DNA of 64,000 bases from an uncultured Bacilli bacterium (GCA_934098745.1 CAKOPG010000002.1:52693-116692); one strand, 5' to 3'; positions 42,814 to 51,315 are shown, counted from the first letter of the stretch. Numbers and translations: made by a program. Notes: generated by a model not told the origin, from the sequence alone.

Positions 42814-43932
42814 TTAATCATATATCAACTCATTATTTTCATTAATTACAAAATGTCTACCATTATAATACCCTGTATTACCTGAACAATTATAACCTTT
42901 AGAATAAAGATAATAAATAAAATCTACTGGTTGATTATTTCTCCAATCAATATCGATTATTTCACTACCTCCACAAGCAACTGTATTAAGCGTTACTCGT
43001 ACCGTATAAGCGATATCAGATTCTCCATAAGAATTTTCAAGAACTTCTCCACCATAACCTCCAGACCAAATATCAAGAATATGATAAGCTTCTTCCTTCG
43101 TATTAAAATCCCAAACTAATCCTTTTTCCTTTAATTGTTGCTTTAAAGTTGCATTATCTTTTTCTTTTTGTGATATTCCTGTTTGCCCATTATCTGTAGT
43201 ATTTTCATTACTCTCAGTAATCTTTTCCCATTTTGCTTTTAAAGTAATATCTTTAACTACTTTACTATCAAAATTATAAGTTTTACCATCCAATTGCCAT
43301 TCTATAAAATTATACCCTTCTTTTGTTGGATTACTAGGTTTAATTGCTAATTTATTTTGGATAATAGTCTCTTTAGCAACATCACTTCCTCCATCACTAT
43401 CAAAACTAACAATATATTTTTTTTCATAATTATTAATTATCTCTTTTTCATTTAACTTTTTTTGATAGTTTACTTTAATTTGCACTTCCGTTTCAGTATT
43501 TGTTAATTTGTCCTTAATCTTCTTATTAATATAATCTTCACTATCACTCCAATTGGTAGTAATAATTACATCTTCAATATTATAATTATTTTCCTTCGCC
43601 ATTAAAATTAATGCCACAATTACTTCTTCTAACTTTTTATCTTTAAAGTCCAAATCTCTATATATATCCAAAGCCTCATCATTTAATGAAGTTACTTCCA
43701 TTACTTCGGTTGTAAAATTATCACAATTATTACTATCTTCACAATTAGAAATATTAAATGTTAACTTAACTAATGGATTAATTTTTACATAAGCCACATA
43801 ATTCCCTTTATCTTTATTATTTACTTCATTTCTATCCTTCATTACAAAAAATATTATTGCTAAGACTATAACTACTATCGAAATAACTATTAAAGATATC
43901 CAATTCTTTTTATTTTTCCATAATTCATTCAT
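42814..43932 (-). CDS. Membrane-anchored protein with RsgI-like and InlB B-repeat regions
   Basis: A 372-residue protein with a short inside tail, membrane helix (residues 12-32) and a large outside part. The first outside region (NYVAYVKINPLVKLTFNI, with ALILMAKENNYNIEDVIITT) resembles the conserved extracytoplasmic domain of RsgI-type anti-sigma factors. Next is an InlB B-repeat (YIVSFDSDGGSDV ... PTKEGYNFIEWQLDGK ... ITLKAKWE). The last 110 residues are of unknown type, with three Cys. No sigma-I gene is adjacent, so an anti-sigma role is not shown. Monocistronic with terminator. Confidence 0.65.
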   Translation of the reverse strand: MNELWKNKKNWISLIVISIVVIVLAIIFFVMKDRNEVNNKDKGNYVAYVKINPLVKLTFNISNCEDSNNCDNFTTEVMEVTSLNDEALDIYRDLDFKDKKLEEVIVALILMAKENNYNIEDVIITTNWSDSEDYINKKIKDKLTNTETEVQIKVNYQKKLNEKEIINNYEKKYIVSFDSDGGSDVAKETIIQNKLAIKPSNPTKEGYNFIEWQLDGKTYNFDSKVVKDITLKAKWEKITESNENTTDNGQTGISQKEKDNATLKQQLKEKGLVWDFNTKEEAYHILDIWSGGYGGEVLENSYGESDIAYTVRVTLNTVACGGSEIIDIDWRNNQPVDFIYYLYSKGYNCSGNTGYYNGRHFVINENNELIYD

Positions 43933-44040
43933 AAATATCCAACTCCTTTTATCCTATTATAGCACACCCTTAATAAATTAAATATCTATTTCTAAATATA
44001 TTACAAACATTTTTAACATCTAAAAAATTAAACTGACAAA

Positions 44041-44125
44041 GTAAGTTCGAGTTATCAATCGTTCTTTTAATTTTTACTCAAATAGTTTAAATTATCAAAT
44101 GATCTGGTGTTCTTTTGGTTAAAAT
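44041..44125. repeat. Degenerate copy of the sequence flanking the tRNA-Thr 3' end
   Basis: The stretch 44073-44111 matches 44324-44362 at roughly 30 of 39 positions, up to ATCTGGTG, the point where the tRNA-Thr 3' end begins. An additional copy of GTTCGAGTTATCAATC is at 44047. This looks like a decayed tRNA or attachment-site duplication. The remaining spacer 43933-44291 shows no gene. Confidence 0.45.
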
Positions 44126-44291
44126 AAAACAACTTACTATTCTTACTATTTATAGTATTAATATAAAAGAAATCCACCTAACTCAGCAATGATTTAGGTG
44201 GAACCAATTAAATAGGCTACACTCAACATGCGATATTAAGTGTTCTTTTAATATTTTATGAAGATTTCTTCATCTATATACATGATAGCAT

Positions 44292-44318
44292 AAAAACGAC
44301 TTTTTAGTAAGTCGTTTT
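44292..44318 (-). terminator. Terminator of tRNA-Thr
   Basis: Minus-strand AAAACGAC-ttactaaaaa-GTCGTTTT with following T; also near-symmetric on the plus strand. Confidence 0.75.
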
Positions 44319-44354
44319 ATTTTTTACCCGAATAGTTCGAGTTATCAATCAATC

Positions 44355-44428
44355 TGGTGCCGCTTGGCAGAATTGAACTGCCCTCTGAAGCTTACCATGC
44401 TTCTGTTCTACCACTGAACTAAAGCGGC
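44355..44428 (-). tRNA. tRNA-Thr (GGT)
   Basis: A 74-base cloverleaf on the minus strand: acceptor GCCGCTT/AAGCGGC, D-loop AGTGGTA with G18G19, anticodon stem GAAGC/GCTTC, loop ATGGTAA (anticodon GGT), T-loop TTCAATT and encoded CCA. It decodes ACC and ACU. Confidence 0.95.
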
Positions 44429-44555
44429 CCTACAAATAAATTATAATATAATATCTTAAAAAAAGAAACTATAAATATAAAAAAAATAAAAATATTATAA
44501 ATTACTATAATTAATTCAAAAAAAATGATAAAATTAAATTAAGGAGAGTGATATT

Positions 44556-45422
44556 ATGAAGAGTAAAGTTTACTTTAGTAAAAACTTAGATAGTCAAACT
44601 CTAGTAACTATCTATAAAAAATTAGGCCTAGACCTAAAAGGTAATGTCGCAGTTAAAGTGCATTCTGGAGAAAAGGGTAATCAAAACTTTCTTCATCCGG
44701 AATACTTTAAAGATATTATCGATTATGTTGGTGGTACTGTTGTCGAATGTAATACCGCTTATGATGGTGCTAGAAACACTAGTGAAAAACACAAAGAACT
44801 TCTTAAAGATCATGAATGGACTAAATATTTTAATGTTGATTTATTAGATGAAGAAGGACCAGATAAAGAAGTAGCTATTCCTAACGGAAAAGTAATTAAA
44901 AAGAATTACCTTGGTAAAAATATTGATAAATATAATTCCTTATTGGTATTATCACACTTTAAAGGCCATCCAATGGGTGGCTATGGTGGCGCCTTAAAAC
45001 AATTATCAATTGGCTGTGCTTCTTCCTATGGCAAAGCCTACATTCACGGCGCTGGAGATCCCGCTAAATTGTGGACTGCTGACCACGATCTATTTCTTGC
45101 CTCTATGGCTGATGCTGCCTCTTCTGTCGTAAATCTATTTAATAAAAACATAGCCTACATAAACGTCATGTGTAACATGTCTGTAGATTGTGACTGCTGT
45201 GCCGTTGCTGAAGACCCGTGTATTAAAGATATAGGTATTCTTGCTTCAACAGATCCTGTTGCTATCGATAAAGCGTGCCTAGATTTAGTATATTCTTCTA
45301 CCGATCCTAACAAAGATCACCTAATAGAAAGAATTGAATCTCGTCATGGAGCATATACCATTGAATGTGCTGAAAATTTAGGCATCGGCACTACAGACTA
45401 TGAACTAATTAATATTGATTAA
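44556..45422 (+). CDS. DUF362 family protein, possible iron-sulphur protein
   Basis: A 288-residue DUF362 protein. The conserved motifs AVKVHSGEKGN, HPEYFKDIIDYV and SHFKGHPMGGYGGALKQLSIGC are clear. The C-terminal part has a cysteine cluster (MCNMSVDCDCCAVAEDPC) that could hold an iron-sulphur centre, then GILASTDPVAIDKA. No dicluster ferredoxin domain is fused. Role unknown. GGAGAG upstream of ATG; the patatin gene follows after 13 bases, so they likely share a transcript. Confidence 0.85.
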   Translation: MKSKVYFSKNLDSQTLVTIYKKLGLDLKGNVAVKVHSGEKGNQNFLHPEYFKDIIDYVGGTVVECNTAYDGARNTSEKHKELLKDHEWTKYFNVDLLDEEGPDKEVAIPNGKVIKKNYLGKNIDKYNSLLVLSHFKGHPMGGYGGALKQLSIGCASSYGKAYIHGAGDPAKLWTADHDLFLASMADAASSVVNLFNKNIAYINVMCNMSVDCDCCAVAEDPCIKDIGILASTDPVAIDKACLDLVYSSTDPNKDHLIERIESRHGAYTIECAENLGIGTTDYELINID

Positions 45423-45435
45423 AGAAAGGATTAAT

Positions 45436-46521
45436 ATGAAAACAGCTCTTGTTTTATCGGGTGGTGGCGCTCGTGGAGCCTATGAAGTAGGCGTATGGAA
45501 AGCCCTTGAAGAACTAAAAATAAAATGTGATATTGTCACTGGTGTTTCCGTAGGATCTATAAATGCTGCCTTATATACCCAACAAACTCTTGAGAAAGCC
45601 GAAGAATTATGGAAAAAAATAAATATTGAAACCGTGTTTCCTGTTAAAATGAAATCTGAGGAAAATATTGAAGTTATCAAAGAATATATCAAATCAGCCA
45701 CCACCGGTGGTTTAGATCCGAGTAACCTAAAAAATAACTTAATAGCATGTCTAAATCTAGATAAAATATATAATTCACCGATAGATTATGGACTAATTAC
45801 CGTTGAATTACCTAAAATCAAAGCTAAAGAATTAACCAAAGACAAAATACCTAAAGAAAAACTAATCGATTATATTATAGCTTCATCTACCGTATTTCCT
45901 GTCTTTAAAATAAAGCAAATTGAAAAATCTAAATATATCGATGGTGGCTTCCGTGAAAACATCCCATATAACCTAGCTAAGAAAATGGGGGCTGAAAAAT
46001 TTATTATAGTAAATATTAGCCATCAAAAAATCTTACCTAACTTTCCTAAAGATAATAATCATATCTATATTAAACCAAATAATGATATTGGCATGCCTTT
46101 AATATTTAATGCTAAAACAGCTACTAAAAGTATTAAATATGGCTATAATGATACGATGAAAATATTTAAAAAACTATTTGGTAAGAAATATACTTTTAAA
46201 AATATAAATAAAACATATCAAAAAGATGAAGTCTTTAGAACAATGAATAGTTATATAGATACACTAGAGTATTTAGGAAAAGCTTATAACTTAGATGATT
46301 CTCGAATATATGATATTAATAATTTTAATGACTTAGTAATTAGATCTATGAAGAAAGAAAACTCTACTAATAAAATAAAAGAATTAACTAATAGTAGAGA
46401 AAGAATTGAATATATCTATTATAATATTCTAAATGATAAAGAAAATAAAATAAATAAAGATATTATTAAATTACTAAATAAAGAATATAAAGCTGCTTAT
46501 TATATATCTAAAATAATATAG
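45436..46521 (+). CDS. Patatin-like phospholipase
   Basis: A 361-residue patatin-family lipase. Oxyanion-hole LSGGGARGAYEVGVW, nucleophile elbow TGVSVGSINAA (GxSxG) and the Asp of the dyad in DGGFRENIPYNLA are intact. The C-terminal 130 residues are charged and helical. No signal peptide. ATG 45436 has AAAGGA upstream. The stop is TAG, and the frame stays open after it through the next gene at 46588. Confidence 0.88.
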   Translation: MKTALVLSGGGARGAYEVGVWKALEELKIKCDIVTGVSVGSINAALYTQQTLEKAEELWKKINIETVFPVKMKSEENIEVIKEYIKSATTGGLDPSNLKNNLIACLNLDKIYNSPIDYGLITVELPKIKAKELTKDKIPKEKLIDYIIASSTVFPVFKIKQIEKSKYIDGGFRENIPYNLAKKMGAEKFIIVNISHQKILPNFPKDNNHIYIKPNNDIGMPLIFNAKTATKSIKYGYNDTMKIFKKLFGKKYTFKNINKTYQKDEVFRTMNSYIDTLEYLGKAYNLDDSRIYDINNFNDLVIRSMKKENSTNKIKELTNSRERIEYIYYNILNDKENKINKDIIKLLNKEYKAAYYISKII

Positions 46522-46587
46522 CTTATATTCTTTTATAATGATAAATTTTCATCTATATTCATATTCTATATAGAAGGAAGTGATATT

Positions 46588-47400
46588 ATTAATTGTCGTA
46601 TTTTAGAAAAAAGAAAGTGTGAAATAACCAATGAATATTCTAATAATCATAAAGCTCTAGATATTGTCGGAGAAAATTATACTCTAGACAAAGTAATTTC
46701 TCATAGTAGTGGCAATGTTATAGAAGTTCAAGACGGTTATGATAATCTAAAAGGAAGTACTGGTATCTCGTCATATGGTAATTATATAAAAATAGATCAT
46801 GGTAACGGATTTCAAACATTATATGCTCATCTAGAGAAAAATCTCCCGGTAAAAATAGGCGCTAAAGTATCGGCTGGAACCTATCTAGGTAATATGTCTA
46901 ATAGTGGTAATGCCTATGGCTCCCATCTACATTTTGAAGTATATCAAAATAATAATCGCATAGATCCTACCAAGTATCTTGATGCATCATTTACATCCCC
47001 TAGTTCTAGTACCTTAACATACCATATAGGTCAAACTGTTAAAATAAATGGTGTTTATATATCTAGTACTAGTACCGAGAAACTAATTCCTGCCATTACC
47101 GAAGGAACTATTACCCGTATCATTGAAAATGCTCCTAATCCATATCTTTTAAATAATGGCGGTATTGGTTGGGTAAATGATCGTTGTATTCAAAATGAAA
47201 ATCCTAATTCCTACTTATCAAATCCAAATTATCAAGGATTTTCCATTGTCGATGCTCTAAAACAAATCAATGTTGACTCATCATATCAATATCGTCAAGA
47301 ACTAGCCAAATTAAATGACATCGAAAACTATACCGGTACCGGTATTCAAAATACCAATATGTTAAATCTATTAAAACAAGGTAAATTGCGTTATAAATAA
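46588..47400 (+). CDS. Endolysin-like M23 peptidase with apparent AUU start
   Basis: A 270-residue M23 peptidase starting INCRILEKRKCEI. H21/D25 (HKALD), the YAHLE His and H113/H115 (HLHFEV) give a complete zinc site. An SH3-like segment (YHIGQTVKINGVY ... IGWVNDRCI) and a C-terminal binding motif (SIVDALKQINVDSSYQYR, then YTGTGIQNTNMLNLLKQGKL) follow, as in clostridial phage endolysins. There is no signal peptide. No ATG, GTG or TTG occurs in frame between the patatin stop and codon 103, which lies past the first catalytic motif. AAGGAAG lies seven bases before ATT 46588, in the same layout as the ATG start at 44556. AUU initiation is inferred. Confidence 0.75.
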   Translation: MNCRILEKRKCEITNEYSNNHKALDIVGENYTLDKVISHSSGNVIEVQDGYDNLKGSTGISSYGNYIKIDHGNGFQTLYAHLEKNLPVKIGAKVSAGTYLGNMSNSGNAYGSHLHFEVYQNNNRIDPTKYLDASFTSPSSSTLTYHIGQTVKINGVYISSTSTEKLIPAITEGTITRIIENAPNPYLLNNGGIGWVNDRCIQNENPNSYLSNPNYQGFSIVDALKQINVDSSYQYRQELAKLNDIENYTGTGIQNTNMLNLLKQGKLRYK

Positions 47401-47427
47401 ACTATTAGCTCCAAACTAATAGTTTTT
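47399..47427 (+). terminator. Terminator after the M23 gene
   Basis: AAACTATTAG-ctccaaa-CTAATAGTTT plus TT. Confidence 0.8.
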
Positions 47428-47443
47428 AAATGTCAAAAAACAC

Positions 47444-47472
47444 TTGACAAATGATCAAAATCTATGTATTAT
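47444..47472 (+). promoter_or_regulatory. Promoter of the GntR-ABC operon
   Basis: TTGACA, 17 bases, TATTAT. The -10 overlaps the operator at 47471. Confidence 0.8.
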
Positions 47473-47494
47473 TGTATTAGTCAAGTAATACAAT
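47471..47494. promoter_or_regulatory. Operator for the GntR regulator
   Basis: ATTGTATTA-gtcaag-TAATACAAT is a perfect 9+6+9 inverted repeat overlapping the promoter -10 and start site, as expected for autorepression by a YtrA-type GntR protein. Confidence 0.75.
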
Positions 47495-47508
47495 GTAGTG
47501 AGGTAATT

Positions 47509-47862
47509 ATGAATTTTGATAACAATATTCCTATATATATTCAATTGGTAAATAATTTAAAAAATGATATTATTTCAGGAAGCATTAATTCCGGCGACAA
47601 ACTTCCATCAGTAAGAGAATTAGCCATAAGTAATAAAGTTAATCCCAATACTATGCAAAAGGCACTTGGAGAATTGGAAACCCTTGGATTAATTTATACA
47701 GAAAGAACCAATGGTAAGTATGTTACAAAAGATAAAGAATTAATTGCTAAATTTAAAGATGAATATGCTAAAAATATTACCAATGAATATCTAACTAAAA
47801 TGCAAAATCTTGGTTGTTCAAAAGAATTAATTCTAAAATATTTAAGTAAAGGAGTGAAATAA
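47509..47862 (+). CDS. GntR-family regulator, YtrA type
   Basis: A 117-residue regulator: winged-helix domain (IYIQLVNNLKNDIISGSINS, then GDKLPSVRELAISNKVNPNT) and a short helical dimerisation tail, the layout of the YtrA subgroup that represses ABC transporter operons and is often induced by wall-active antibiotics. GAGG upstream of ATG 47509. An earlier in-frame ATG at 47464 lies inside the promoter. First gene of a three-gene operon. Confidence 0.88.
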   Translation: MNFDNNIPIYIQLVNNLKNDIISGSINSGDKLPSVRELAISNKVNPNTMQKALGELETLGLIYTERTNGKYVTKDKELIAKFKDEYAKNITNEYLTKMQNLGCSKELILKYLSKGVK

Positions 47863-48558
47863 ATGGAATTATTAACATGTAACCATATATCTAAAAGCTT
47901 TGGCGATAAAGAAGTTTTAAAAGATATAAATCTTACTATTCCTAGAGGCAAAATAGTAGGCTTACTAGGTAAAAACGGTATGGGCAAAACAACCCTTATA
48001 AAATTAATTAATGATCTTCTTACTCCAACAACAGGTACCATCTTAGTAAATGGCAAACCTTTAGGAGTAGAAAGTAAAAAAATAATATCCTACTTACCAG
48101 AAAGAACTTATTTAGACAAGTCGCAAACTATCCTTGACGTCTTAAAATTATTTACTGAATTTTATGATAACTTTAGTCCTGAAAAAGCTAAACGCCTCTT
48201 AAAAGATCTAGATTTAGATATCGACCAAAAAATATCTAAAATGTCTAAAGGGATGCAAGAAAAACTTCAACTAGTATTAGTTATGTCAAGAGAAGCTGAT
48301 CTATATATATTAGATGAACCATTATCTGGAGTTGATCCTGCTACTAGAGATTATATTCTTGATACCATTCTTACTAACTTTAAAGAAGGTGCCAGTATTA
48401 TTATTTCAACCCATCTAATATCAGATATTGAAAGAATATTAGATGAAGTAATCTTTATAGATAAAGGAAAAATTATCTTACAAAGCAATGCTGATGAATT
48501 AAGACAAAAAGAAAAATTATCGATAGATGAAATCTTCAGGAGGAAGTTCAAATGTTAA
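47863..48558 (+). CDS. ABC transporter ATP-binding protein
   Basis: A 231-residue ABC ATPase. Walker A GLLGKNGMGKTTLIKLI, signature MSKGMQEKLQ, Walker B LYILDEPLSGVDP and the switch His (ISTH) are intact. It belongs to the YtrB-like group that pairs with one membrane subunit. It overlaps the permease gene by seven bases. Substrate unknown; the YtrA-type regulator suggests export or a stress response. Confidence 0.92.
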   Translation: MELLTCNHISKSFGDKEVLKDINLTIPRGKIVGLLGKNGMGKTTLIKLINDLLTPTTGTILVNGKPLGVESKKIISYLPERTYLDKSQTILDVLKLFTEFYDNFSPEKAKRLLKDLDLDIDQKISKMSKGMQEKLQLVLVMSREADLYILDEPLSGVDPATRDYILDTILTNFKEGASIIISTHLISDIERILDEVIFIDKGKIILQSNADELRQKEKLSIDEIFRRKFKC

Positions 48559-49343
48559 AAAAGTTATTAAAATATGATTTAAAATATAATTATAAAATAT
48601 TAAGTGTTTTCTATCTAATAGTACTCTTCTTTAGTATTCTAACTAGAATATTTTTAAGCATTGATAATTCCTTAATGGCCGAAATTATTGGTAAAATATG
48701 TAGTGGTACTACCATCTCTTTAATCTTTAGTATTCTTATTAATAATATCATGCGTACGTGGGCTAATTTAACTGTTCATGTATATAAAGATGAATCATAT
48801 CTTTTACATACTCTTCCTATTACTAAAAAACAAATATATGATTCTAAAATATTATCGGTAATAATTACTACTTTAACAAGTACCATTGTAATTATTGTTT
48901 CTCTCTTTATATCTTATTATACTAAAGAAAATTTTACTGCCTTAAAACAAACTTTATCTATAATTTCTACAATCTATAATAGTAAAGTATTAAACTTATT
49001 ATTTATCGTATTTACAGTCATTTTCTTAGAAATAATAACGATGATTCAATCTGGGTATAATGGTTTAATACTAGGACATATGAAAAATAATAATAAAATG
49101 GTTTATTCTATATTATATGGTTTTATCTCATATATGATATCACAAGCCTTAACCTTTCTAATTATCTATCTTATAGCAATCTTTAAAACTGATATCATGG
49201 ACTTATTTATTACAAGTACTCCTCCATCTATTGATACCTTAAAATTAGTAATGTATATTGCTATAATAATATATATTATTTATAACGTTATTTATTATAT
49301 TTTAAATATAAAATTATTATCAAAAGGAGTAAATGTAGATTAA
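48552..49343 (+). CDS. ABC transporter membrane subunit
   Basis: A 263-residue integral membrane protein with six predicted helices (about 18-40, 50-70, 98-120, 150-170, 190-212, 238-258). The segment KDESYLLHTLPITKKQI is characteristic of ABC-2-type permeases. It is coupled to the ATPase gene with AGGAGG inside it. Substrate unknown. Confidence 0.85.
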   Translation: MLKKLLKYDLKYNYKILSVFYLIVLFFSILTRIFLSIDNSLMAEIIGKICSGTTISLIFSILINNIMRTWANLTVHVYKDESYLLHTLPITKKQIYDSKILSVIITTLTSTIVIIVSLFISYYTKENFTALKQTLSIISTIYNSKVLNLLFIVFTVIFLEIITMIQSGYNGLILGHMKNNNKMVYSILYGFISYMISQALTFLIIYLIAIFKTDIMDLFITSTPPSIDTLKLVMYIAIIIYIIYNVIYYILNIKLLSKGVNVD

Positions 49344-49344
49344 T

Positions 49345-49809
49345 ATGAAAGAAGTAGTTGATATCTTAATAAATAATAATAAAACCATTTCTACCATGGA
49401 GTCATGTACTGGCGGTTACATTGTTAATGCTATTACTAATATTTCTGGTGCTAGTGAAGTAATTAAATATTCCGCCATTACTTATTCTAATGAATTTAAA
49501 ATAAAAATGGGTATTCCCAAAGAACTTATAGAAAAATATACTGTATATAGCCAAGAAGTAGCTAATGCTATGAGTAAACAAATCTCTCTATATACAAATT
49601 CCGATTATGGTATTGGTGTTACTGGTAAATTAAATAAACCAGATCCTGCCAATCCATATGGCAGTAATAATCTTACATATATAAGTATCTATTCAAAAGA
49701 AGAAGATAAGTTTTATCCATCTACTATTACCTGTACTAAAGAAAATCGTTCTGATAATAAAGAATTAGTTTTACAAAAAATCATTGAAATCCTTCTAAAT
49801 ATATTATAA
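49345..49809 (+). CDS. pncC: CinA C-terminal domain protein (nicotinamide-nucleotide amidase, PncC)
   Basis: A 154-residue stand-alone CinA-C domain. Catalytic-Ser segment TMESCTGGYIVNAIT, conserved AITYSNEFKIKMGI and GVTGKLNKPDPANPYG. Members deamidate nicotinamide mononucleotide for NAD recycling. Here it is separate from the CinA N-terminal domain. It follows the ABC permease almost without a gap, so it may be read from the GntR operon. Confidence 0.87.
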   Translation: MKEVVDILINNNKTISTMESCTGGYIVNAITNISGASEVIKYSAITYSNEFKIKMGIPKELIEKYTVYSQEVANAMSKQISLYTNSDYGIGVTGKLNKPDPANPYGSNNLTYISIYSKEEDKFYPSTITCTKENRSDNKELVLQKIIEILLNIL

Positions 49810-49831
49810 AATATTTACTTGGAGGTAAATT

Positions 49832-50305
49832 ATGTCAGAATTAAAAGCCAGAGAATATTTAAAAAAATATAATTTAGATAATGCCATTATAATTATGGAT
49901 GGTTCAACTGCTACCGTTAAAGAAGCTGCCGATAGATTACATTGCGAAGAGGCTAGAATAGCTAAGACACTATCTTTTAGAACTAGTGAAGATATCATTT
50001 TAATAGTAACCGCTGGAGATGTTAAAATAGATAATGCTAAATATCGTGCTTACTTTCATGAAAAAGCTCATATGCTATCTCCTATTGAAGTAGAAGATAA
50101 AATAGGCCATCCTATCGGTGGCGTTTGTCCATTCGGAGTAAACGATGGTGTTAAAATATATTTAGATGAATCATTAAAAAGATTTAAAACTGTCTTTCCC
50201 GCTTGTGGATCAACTCATAGTGCTATTGAAATAGAAGTCTCAAAATTAGCTGACATCGTAAATTATGTTGCTTGGATAGATGTATGTAAACTAAAAGAAG
50301 AATAA
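49832..50305 (+). CDS. YbaK/EbsC-type aminoacyl-tRNA deacylase
   Basis: A 157-residue YbaK/ProX-fold protein. Features are AADRLHCEEARIAKTLSFR with the catalytic-Lys region, GGVCPFGV and FPACGSTHSAIEI. YbaK-like proteins hydrolyse mischarged Cys- or Ala-tRNA-Pro. Which one is used here is unknown. TTGGAGG upstream of ATG 49832; a terminator follows the stop. Confidence 0.87.
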   Translation: MSELKAREYLKKYNLDNAIIIMDGSTATVKEAADRLHCEEARIAKTLSFRTSEDIILIVTAGDVKIDNAKYRAYFHEKAHMLSPIEVEDKIGHPIGGVCPFGVNDGVKIYLDESLKRFKTVFPACGSTHSAIEIEVSKLADIVNYVAWIDVCKLKEE

Positions 50306-50326
50306 GTGCTTTTTACACTTATTTTT
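50301..50326 (+). terminator. Terminator of the deacylase gene
   Basis: AATAAGTG-cttttta-CACTTATT with TTTC, overlapping the stop. Confidence 0.8.
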
Positions 50327-50375
50327 CTTTTAAAAAAATTACGATATTATATATTATATAGGATAAATTTAATCT

Positions 50376-50403
50376 ACAAATATCTAACCTCCTCCATATT
50401 ATA
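50376..50403 (+). promoter_or_regulatory. Sigma-K/sigma-E-like promoter of collagen-like gene 1
   Basis: AC (50376), 17 bases, CATATTATA (50395-50403), the same -10 as the CotD-like gene. The start codon is 19 bases after it. ACCTCCT at 50387-50393 is complementary to the AGGAGGT site at 50411; if transcription starts upstream, it would mask that site. Confidence 0.5.
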
Positions 50404-50421
50404 TAAATAAAGGAGGTAACA

Positions 50422-51303
50422 ATGAATAACTATCAAAAAATATTAGAAAAAATAAAAGCAGATCAAAAATGTCGTCCTATTTGTTGCATTGGTCCCACTG
50501 GACCTCGCGGTTTAATTGGTGAAACGGGTCCCATCGGCCCAATTGGTCCCACTGGCGCCCCCGGCGAGATCGGTCCCACCGGACCAAGAGGCGAAGATGG
50601 AACCAGTGTATCTATCTTAGGAAAATATGATACATATGAACAATTGATTAATGAACACCCTCAAGGAAATGTTAATGATTCATACTTAGTTAATGGTGAT
50701 TTATACGTGTGGTCAGCTAACGATAACATGTGGAAAAACATCGGTCGTATCCAAGGACCTCAAGGTGAGAAAGGTGATACCGGTGCCCCTGGCCCAACAT
50801 TTCTTCGTTCGGCATACCTAGTAACATTCAACGATGGAACCTATAAAGATGGTATTCCTGTAGTAACCGGTGGAAAAATTCCTGTAAAACGTAAAGAATT
50901 GGATGTCAGCAACCTTATAACTCTTGATGAGACTAATGGTACTATTAAATTTACCGAACTAGGGTATTATAAAATAACTTTCACCATATCTGCCTATCCA
51001 CAGGTTGAAAGTGTCGACTTTGACCCTACCAAAGATTTCGTATCAGTTGGATTTAGATTAGCTGGTACAGATAATGTTTACATCGGTATAGGCGAGTGGG
51101 TCTTTAATGGCGAAGCTGTCGAATTAGTAGCTCATGGAATAATCTCGGTAGCAGATATAAGCAACAGTTATGAACTGGCAAATTTAAGCAAACAGACTAT
51201 TTACTTAAATACGCCAGATATAAGAGACATATCATCTGTATCTTATTTTTCAAATCCCTTAGTAACTATCGTTATTGAATATCTTGGAAACCAACAAATA
51301 TAA
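50422..51303 (+). CDS. Collagen-like spore-surface protein 1 (BclA-like)
   Basis: A 293-residue protein: charged N-terminal anchor (MNNYQKILEKIKADQK) with Cys residues (CRPICC), a Gly-X-Y run of about a dozen triplets rich in GPT/GPR (residues 27-65), and a small beta-module (ILGKYDTYEQLINEHPQGN, ending DLYVW). A short second Gly-X-Y run and a C-terminal beta-sandwich of about 165 residues, as in BclA trimers, complete it. The collagen stretch uses GGC/GGT/CCC codons more GC-rich than its surroundings. No signal peptide, as expected for mother-cell-made exosporium proteins. AGGAGG upstream of ATG. Confidence 0.85.
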   Translation: MNNYQKILEKIKADQKCRPICCIGPTGPRGLIGETGPIGPIGPTGAPGEIGPTGPRGEDGTSVSILGKYDTYEQLINEHPQGNVNDSYLVNGDLYVWSANDNMWKNIGRIQGPQGEKGDTGAPGPTFLRSAYLVTFNDGTYKDGIPVVTGGKIPVKRKELDVSNLITLDETNGTIKFTELGYYKITFTISAYPQVESVDFDPTKDFVSVGFRLAGTDNVYIGIGEWVFNGEAVELVAHGIISVADISNSYELANLSKQTIYLNTPDIRDISSVSYFSNPLVTIVIEYLGNQQI

Positions 51304-51315
51304 CATAAATTATAT

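Noticed and set aside
46519..46587. Patatin-M23 fusion by TAG readthrough
   Set aside because: The frame is open, but the linker has no domain and a proper ribosome site precedes the ATT. Kept only as an alternative to the AUU start.
47464..47508. N-terminal extension of the GntR regulator
   Set aside because: It would start inside the promoter and operator. ATG 47509 follows GAGG.
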